DNA from: Sepiola atlantica | Lineage: Eukaryota; Mollusca; Cephalopoda; Sepiida; Sepiolidae | Direction of reading: 5' to 3' | NCBI GenBank assembly: GCA_963556195.1 | Contig: OY744519.1 | Location: 105,318,500-105,382,499 of the forward strand | DNA: 64,000 bases | Program-made: the position numbers and the translations under genes | In this document: one piece after another, positions 57,781 to 64,000 of the stretch | Layout of the letters: the number at the start of each line of letters is the position of its first letter | Numbering within the stretch: position 1 is the stretch's first letter | Notes under the pieces: generated by a model | The model's input: only the letters and a program-made list of their open reading frames with translations | What the model was told of the DNA's origin: nothing | The model's database searches: none

Positions 57781-58290
57781 GTTTGTTTACTTTGGTTCGT
57801 CTGTTTTACGGCAGATCGATTCTTTTATGTTATTTAATGCTTAAACACAACGCTTATAGTATATAGGGCGTTGTTTGCGTTGTTGTATCTGATTTACGAA
57901 GCATCAACTCTTTCTGTTTCACGGGAGATAAAAACTGTTTCGTTATTTTTTATTTATTGAAGTCGCTCAAGACAAGGCATGGACCCATTTTATGTAAAGG
58001 GTTAAAAAGAACGAAAGATGATTAACGCAAAACAGGAAATGCCTATTTACCGTCTCTTGAAAAGAGTCGGAGAAAATCAGTCAGAAGGAAGAGTTCCACA
58101 AACTCACAGTTTTTAGAAACAAGCTACTAGAATAAAGAAGGTGTATTATAAAGAGTTAGTTAAAAAGTGAATTAATGAAGAACACTAGACCAACGTATTA
58201 AAAGTGCTGAGACAAAAGAAGCAGATAATCAATCAAAAAATTCTGACGAACACACTTTATGCCGTAAACAATATCTATTGAAAAGAGTTT
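57781..58290. other. Unrecognised DNA
   Basis: No gene or repeat partner seen. Confidence 0.4.
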
Positions 58291-58293
58291 ATT

Positions 58294-58296
<3 letters not shown>

Positions 58297-58351
<55 letters not shown>

Positions 58352-58480
58352 ACACTTGAAAAAAAAGAAAAATCAAACGAATATTATTTATATATCCATC
58401 AACTTTTGTCTTTATTTTGAGACTTTTTCAGGATGATTGTTTGAAGAAAATAACACGCATTACAACACGATCAGTCTTTT
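58297..58480 (-). repeat. (TA)n plus hammerhead-bearing repeat, copy 2 (decayed)
   Basis: Same layout as 31340-31500. On the minus strand the motif reads CUGAAAA...GACAAAAG, so both core strands are mutated and the ribozyme fold is lost. Confidence 0.7.
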
Positions 58481-58884
58481 TATTTTGAGCAGACTAGAAT
58501 TATTAAATTCATTTTAAATAAATATCGTCAAAGACTTCTTGAATCAGAACTTATTATGAACTCTTACACAATCAAACAGCGTAATTATTTCTATAACTTA
58601 TCATCTTAAATCGGCAAACTTATTTTATCTGAACAAAAATTGAATTTAGATCCAGGCTAGCAACCTTTATACCACACTCTCAACACACTTCACACAAAAT
58701 ATCTACAAATAAATTGAATGAATACAAAAATATATACACATGTGTGTATGTGTATGCGTGTATGTATATGCATATATGACAATACACATGTTCATACAAA
58801 AGTATAAATAAATACATTCGTTTATTTTCTTAATATTTTACGCATGTCATTCTCCAACAGCTGTACGAATATATTATAATATGC
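58481..58884. other. AT-rich DNA, nothing recognised
   Basis: No coding or repeat signal. Confidence 0.4.
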
Positions 58885-59066
<182 letters not shown>

Positions 59067-59067
<1 letters not shown>

Positions 59068-59865
59068 TGATTATAAATGAATACATCAACACATAAAAAA
59101 GTAATAAATAAATATATCCGTCTCTTTTTTCTAATACATGTTACACATCTCATAAACCTACAGCTATGATTTATTTTGAAATTATGGGCAATACCACACT
59201 TTTAAATATTCCTACAGTTATTGGCTTCAAGTCAATCACCAAAGCACATGATGACATAAATAATATTATTTCCCATTTTTATTTTTCCTATACTTAGGAT
59301 GTGATTTTATGTGCGCGCTAAGTATGTATATATACATATATATGTATATGCTTAACTGTGTGTGTGCATGTGATCTTATATATATGTAGGTATCAAATGT
59401 TGGACACATCACCTTCCCCACGCCACATCTTGTTTTCGTCCTCTCCTCCTCTATCGCCTACACTCTTCCTTCATCGTCATATTATGCGACTCTGATTTTT
59501 TACCTTTTCTCTTTCTGACCTAAAGACTAAATTTTAAAAAGTTCAATACACATGTTTCATGTCCCCTCCTCCTCCTCCTTCGTTGGTTTACATTGACTTT
59601 AACCGCCACCAATGTTTGCCTCCACACCTTCCACAATAATGTAAGGTATCCCACCATCTCAATGAGCTCATAGCTGATTTGATCAGAAACGACGTTTCCT
59701 AGCTTACATCACGCTTGCTCACTCCCCCTCCGTAATGATACCACTACCAATTTCCCCCACTCTCTACTGTTAACTCAATTTCCGTACCGCCGCCATCTAT
59801 TTGTATCTATTTTCTGTTCATAAGCACGCTTTAAGGCCCACCCATGCAACCATCTTTGTTTCTAA
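59067..59865. other. AT-rich then pyrimidine-rich DNA
   Basis: From about 59400 to 59830 the plus strand is C/T-rich (CTCCTCCTCCTCC, CCCCCTCCG). On the minus strand this gives the G-rich, post-hammerhead layout seen at 31505-32000. No gene. Confidence 0.5.
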
Positions 59866-59869
59866 CAAT

Positions 59870-60014
59870 TTGTACTTGTGTGTTATTTTCTTCAAACAAT
59901 CATCCTGGGGAAGTCTCGAAATAAAGAGAAAACATTGATGAATACATAATTTATATTGTTTTGGCTTTCTTTCTTTCAAATTTCTATTATATCGGAACAC
60001 TATTTCCATTCTTT

Positions 60015-60089
<75 letters not shown>

Positions 60090-60090
60090 G
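59870..60090 (+). repeat. Hammerhead-bearing repeat, copy 3 (reverse), plus (TA)n
   Basis: The plus strand reads AACAATCATCCTGGGGAAGT, CTCGAAATAAAGAGAAAACA and TTGATGAATACATAATTTAT, matching the minus strand of 31340-31500 and 58349-58480. The core is CUGGGGA instead of CUGANGA, so it is inactive. The TA tract is at 60018-60088. Confidence 0.75.
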
Positions 60091-60104
60091 CATATATAAT
60101 TTGA

Positions 60105-60310
60105 TCAGTACTACTTGAGAGCCATGTATTTTATAACTGTTCTGTTTTCAAATCGCCGAAATAGTTACATGCTAAACAGCTGATTGATCCCGTTTCTCAT
60201 TTCACAATTTAAGTTACAGTCCCCTGTTTATGTTTCACTGCTATATACTTGAATCCTCTTTTGTATTTGTAAATTTTCCAGCGGGAAATCGGTTTATGCG
60301 AGTGCTAAGT
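60105..60310 (+). repeat. Dispersed repeat, partner at 38030-38240
   Basis: Same blocks and order as the partner (TTTTATAACTGTTCTGTTTT, CCTTTTGTATTTGTAAATTT, TCCAGCGG), again downstream of a TA tract. Confidence 0.85.
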
Positions 60311-60383
60311 CTGCGATATGTTTGATTTAGTTGGTATCCTTAAAATTGTAATTGCATATCTTAAAATATGTCTACTGTTAAGA

Positions 60384-60845
60384 AGGAATTTAAATTTGTG
60401 ATTGTATAATGGTTAAGAGACCAGTCAAATATAAACATATTATAACATGTACCTTAAAAATACTGTCTGTATTCTTTTGATGAAGATTCCTATGTGAATC
60501 GAAAATTCTAATTTTAAATAAATAATATTTTTATTTAAAAAAAATATTAGCATTTGACTGGTCTCTTAACCGGTTTACAATTACAAATTTCAATGCATTC
60601 TAACAATGAAAATATTTTACTCATGTTCGACACGTGCCGACCAGAGCACACACCACTTAAATCGAACATTTCATACCAGGGCTCGAGAAGAACAGAAGCT
60701 AAGTGGCCACATTTCGCTTAGAAAAAAAAGAAAGAAAAAATATTGCCGGTATTCCCCTGATGAAGAGTCTTGTGTGAATCGAAAATTCGAATTTTAAATA
60801 AATATGTTTATTTAAAACAAATACCTGCATTTAGCTGGCTTCTTA
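60384..60845 (+). repeat. Two copies of an element with GATGA...GAAA core
   Basis: In copy 1, inverted arms at about 60390-60432 and 60548-60590 (GGTTAAGAGACCAGTCAAAT and its complement) flank TTGATGAAGATTCCTATGTG, AATCGAAAATTC. Copy 2 (about 60600-60845) has CTGATGAAGAGTC...GAATCGAAAATTCGAAT and a GCATTTAGCTGGCTTCTTAC end. The core is hammerhead-like with a GATTC/GAATC stem, but stem I does not close. Confidence 0.6.
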
Positions 60846-60856
60846 CCGTTTTAATA

Positions 60857-61980
<1,124 letters not shown>

Positions 61981-62054
61981 AAGTTCAAATATATTGCTGA
62001 AATTAACTTAAACCCAATATTTTTTTCGAAATAGCTCAATAGAAAGTAGAGACT

Positions 62055-62234
62055 TATGAATAAATTTGAATAAACATTAGAGCAGCCTACGCAAATTAAC
62101 ACGCGTTTCTGTGCAAGCGCACTCAACGGGGATGTTTATCAACAATTGATAAACAATCTCGCTGAAGTGTACGAGCACAGCGAGTAGAGTTAATTTGCCT
62201 AGGTTGCTCCAATTTCCATATAAATTTATTCATA
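62055..62234. repeat. 180-bp near-palindromic hairpin
   Basis: TATGAATAAATTT (62055) pairs with AAATTTATTCATA (to 62234). GAGCAGCCTACGCAAATTAA (62080) pairs with its near-complement ending at 62212. The centre TGTTTATCA-ACAAT-TGATAAACA is a perfect stem-loop. Related sequence lies at 51620-51834. MITE-like or a structured repeat; no ORF. Confidence 0.8.
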
Positions 62235-62283
62235 TATATAACGAGGTGTATAAATTATATGATAATTCATATAATGAGAAATT

Positions 62284-62288
<5 letters not shown>

Positions 62289-62330
<42 letters not shown>
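62289..62330. repeat. (TA)n microsatellite
   Basis: Abuts the start of the 333-bp tandem array. Confidence 0.95.
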
Positions 62331-62335
<5 letters not shown>

Positions 62336-63767
62336 GAAATAAAAGCCAAATTAGCAATACAAGATTATTTTTTTTTTTTTCTTACATTAATCCTATCGAT
62401 TACGGAATAAAATTCCTTCTTCAGGGGTGACCAGTAATGAGTCATTTTTTTTTTTTTTTTTTTTTTTTCATCAAAAAACAAGAATAAAGAAACTTATTTC
62501 TTTGTTAATTTGATAAACGTCTTAGATGGTACGACGTCAACGCCTTGATGTTATGAAATGGCGGTAGGATTCAAAACCGGTGACGAACGAGAGATGCGTT
62601 GGCACGCTGTCGAGTAATGTGTGTGTTTTTCGTTCAAGTTTTAAGTATTGCATGGAAAGTTTATAAAATTGAAATAAAAGCCAAATTAGCAATACAAGAT
62701 TAATTTTTTTTTTTCTTACATTAATCCTATCGATTACGGAATAAAATTCCTTCTTCAGGGGTGACCAGTAATGAGTCATTTTTTTTTTTTTTTTTTTTTT
62801 TCATCAAAAAACAAGAATAAAGAAACTTATTTCTTTGTTAATTTGATAAACGTCTTAGATGGTACGACGTCAACGCCTTGATGTTATGAAATGGCGGTAG
62901 GATTCAAAACCGGTGACGAACGAGAGATGCGTTGGCACGCTGTCGAGTAATGTGTGTGTTTTTCGTTCAAGTTTTAAGTATTGCATGGAAAGTTTATAAA
63001 ATTGAAATAAAAGCCAAATTAGCAATACAAGATTAATTTTTTTTTTTTTCTTACATTAATCCTATCGATTACGGAATAAAATTCCTTCTTCAGGGGTGAC
63101 CAGTAATGAGTCATTTTTTTTTTTTTTTTTTTTTCATCAAAAAACAAGAATAAAGAAACTTATTTCTTTGTTAATTTGAAAAACGTCTTAGATGGTACGA
63201 CGTCAACGCCTTGATGTTATGAAATGGCGGTAGGATTCAAAACCGGTGACGAACGAGAGATGCGTTGGCACGCTGTCGAGTAATGTGTGTGTTTTTCGTT
63301 CAAGTTTTAAGTATTGCATGGAAAGTTTATAAAATTGAAATAAAAGCCAAATTAGCAATACAAGATTAATTTTTTTTTTTCTTACATTAATCCTATCGAT
63401 TACAGAATAAAATTCCTTCTTCAGGGGTGACCAGTAATGAGTCATTTTTTTTTTTTTTGCCAACGCATCTCTCGTTCGTCACCGGTTTTGAATCCTACCG
63501 CCATTTCATAACATCAAGGCGTTGACGTCGTACCATCTAAGACGTTTATCAAATTAACAAAGAAATAAGTTTCTTTATTCTTGTTTTTTGATGAAAAAAA
63601 AAAAAAAAAAAAAATGACTCATTACTGGTCACCCCTGAAGAAGGAATTTTATTCCGTAATCGATAGGATTAATGTAAGAAAAAAAAAAAAATAATCTTGT
63701 ATTGCTAATTTGGCTTTTATTTCAATTTTATAAACTTTCCATGCAATACTTAAAACTTGAACGAAAA

Positions 63768-63771
<4 letters not shown>
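62331..63771. repeat. 333-bp tandem array ending in an inverted copy
   Basis: Direct copies start at 62331, 62666, 62999 and 63332 (periods 335, 333, 333). The fourth breaks off inside its poly-T run at 63458, and 63459-63771 is the same unit in reverse. Copies are almost identical apart from poly-T length and a few substitutions, so amplification is recent. Each unit has CTGAAGAAGGAAT-TTT-ATTCC then GTAA on the minus strand, a hammerhead-like core with GAAA changed to GTAA. The repeated 80-codon frames (MTHYWSPLKKEFYSVIDRI) are translations of the unit, not genes. TA tracts bound both ends. Confidence 0.92.
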
Positions 63772-63812
<41 letters not shown>

Positions 63813-64000
63813 GATAAGATAAAAGCATAGATTAAACACGTGTATGTGATGTATTCATGTTTCTGTTTTCAAGCAGAGGTCGTACGTCTAAAGTGTCAAT
63901 TACCCTGAAATACTTCCTCATAAAAGAGGTTCATATTAAAAAAAATGATTACAGAATGCAAAATATCGTTCATTGTTTTTTTTTAATATTCCGTTCGTTT
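63771..64000. other. (TA)n then unrecognised DNA
   Basis: TA tract to about 63807, then AT-rich sequence without features to the window end. Confidence 0.5.

Noticed and set aside
62537..63463. Repeated 80-86 codon frame in the 333-bp units
   Set aside because: Identical because the DNA units are identical; it crosses poly-T runs, and there is no codon bias or known domain.

Overview
The window looks like intergenic, repeat-dominated DNA from an animal with an AT-rich genome full of very long (TA)n microsatellites. A cephalopod, most likely an octopus, is my best guess (inference from repeat style only). No intact host gene was recognised. No bacterial features, CRISPR array or canonical tRNA gene was seen. 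Almost everything that can be named is mobile-element debris, plus two host-derived relics: a ubiquitin C-terminal hydrolase (UCH/peptidase C12) pseudogene at about 25975-26300 and a 5S rRNA-derived sequence at about 23685-23799.

Layout. 1-3600: AT-rich DNA with local tandem duplications (period about 200 at 449-796, about 60 at 1478-1860, about 218 at 2363-2790). 3345-6600: decayed non-LTR retrotransposon pol (YMND reverse-transcriptase box at 5563-5574) between two direct repeats. 6600-12900: mostly unrecognised DNA with a dispersed 450-bp repeat and a minisatellite. 12937-16710: a nested insertion, in which a Tc1-like transposon remnant was split by a young Ty3/Gypsy LTR element (13292-16540). 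That element has 274-bp LTRs differing at 3 positions, a CTTAC target duplication and a large internal pol deletion. 17464-31340: foldback element, LINE tail, 5S relic, UCH pseudogene and dispersed repeats. 31340-36000: repeat with a hammerhead-like motif, a DDD mariner-type element (32055-33333), a tandem repeat and a 600-bp foldback. 36690-46900: microsatellites, minisatellite arrays, a short MITE and a 1.2-kb inverted-repeat element with a hammerhead-like motif at each end. 49200-54860: LINE fragment, Gypsy integrase tail, a second and nearly intact mariner-type element (51872-53229), a 232-bp deletion derivative of a third family (53468-53699) and another retroelement fragment. 57500-64000: further dispersed repeats, hairpins and a 333-bp tandem array ending in an inverted copy.

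The most interesting theme is a set of hammerhead-ribozyme-like motifs (CUGANGA, stem, GAAA, closing stem I) in at least four different repeat families, mostly next to (TA)n tracts. This is the arrangement expected for Penelope-like elements or retrozymes. The best copy (45813-45860, + strand) has a 5-bp stem I, a 5-bp stem II and a 4-bp stem III. A second theme is that all three CAGGGTG-ended mariner-type elements sit at TA sites, each with a (TA)n tract directly at one end or both.
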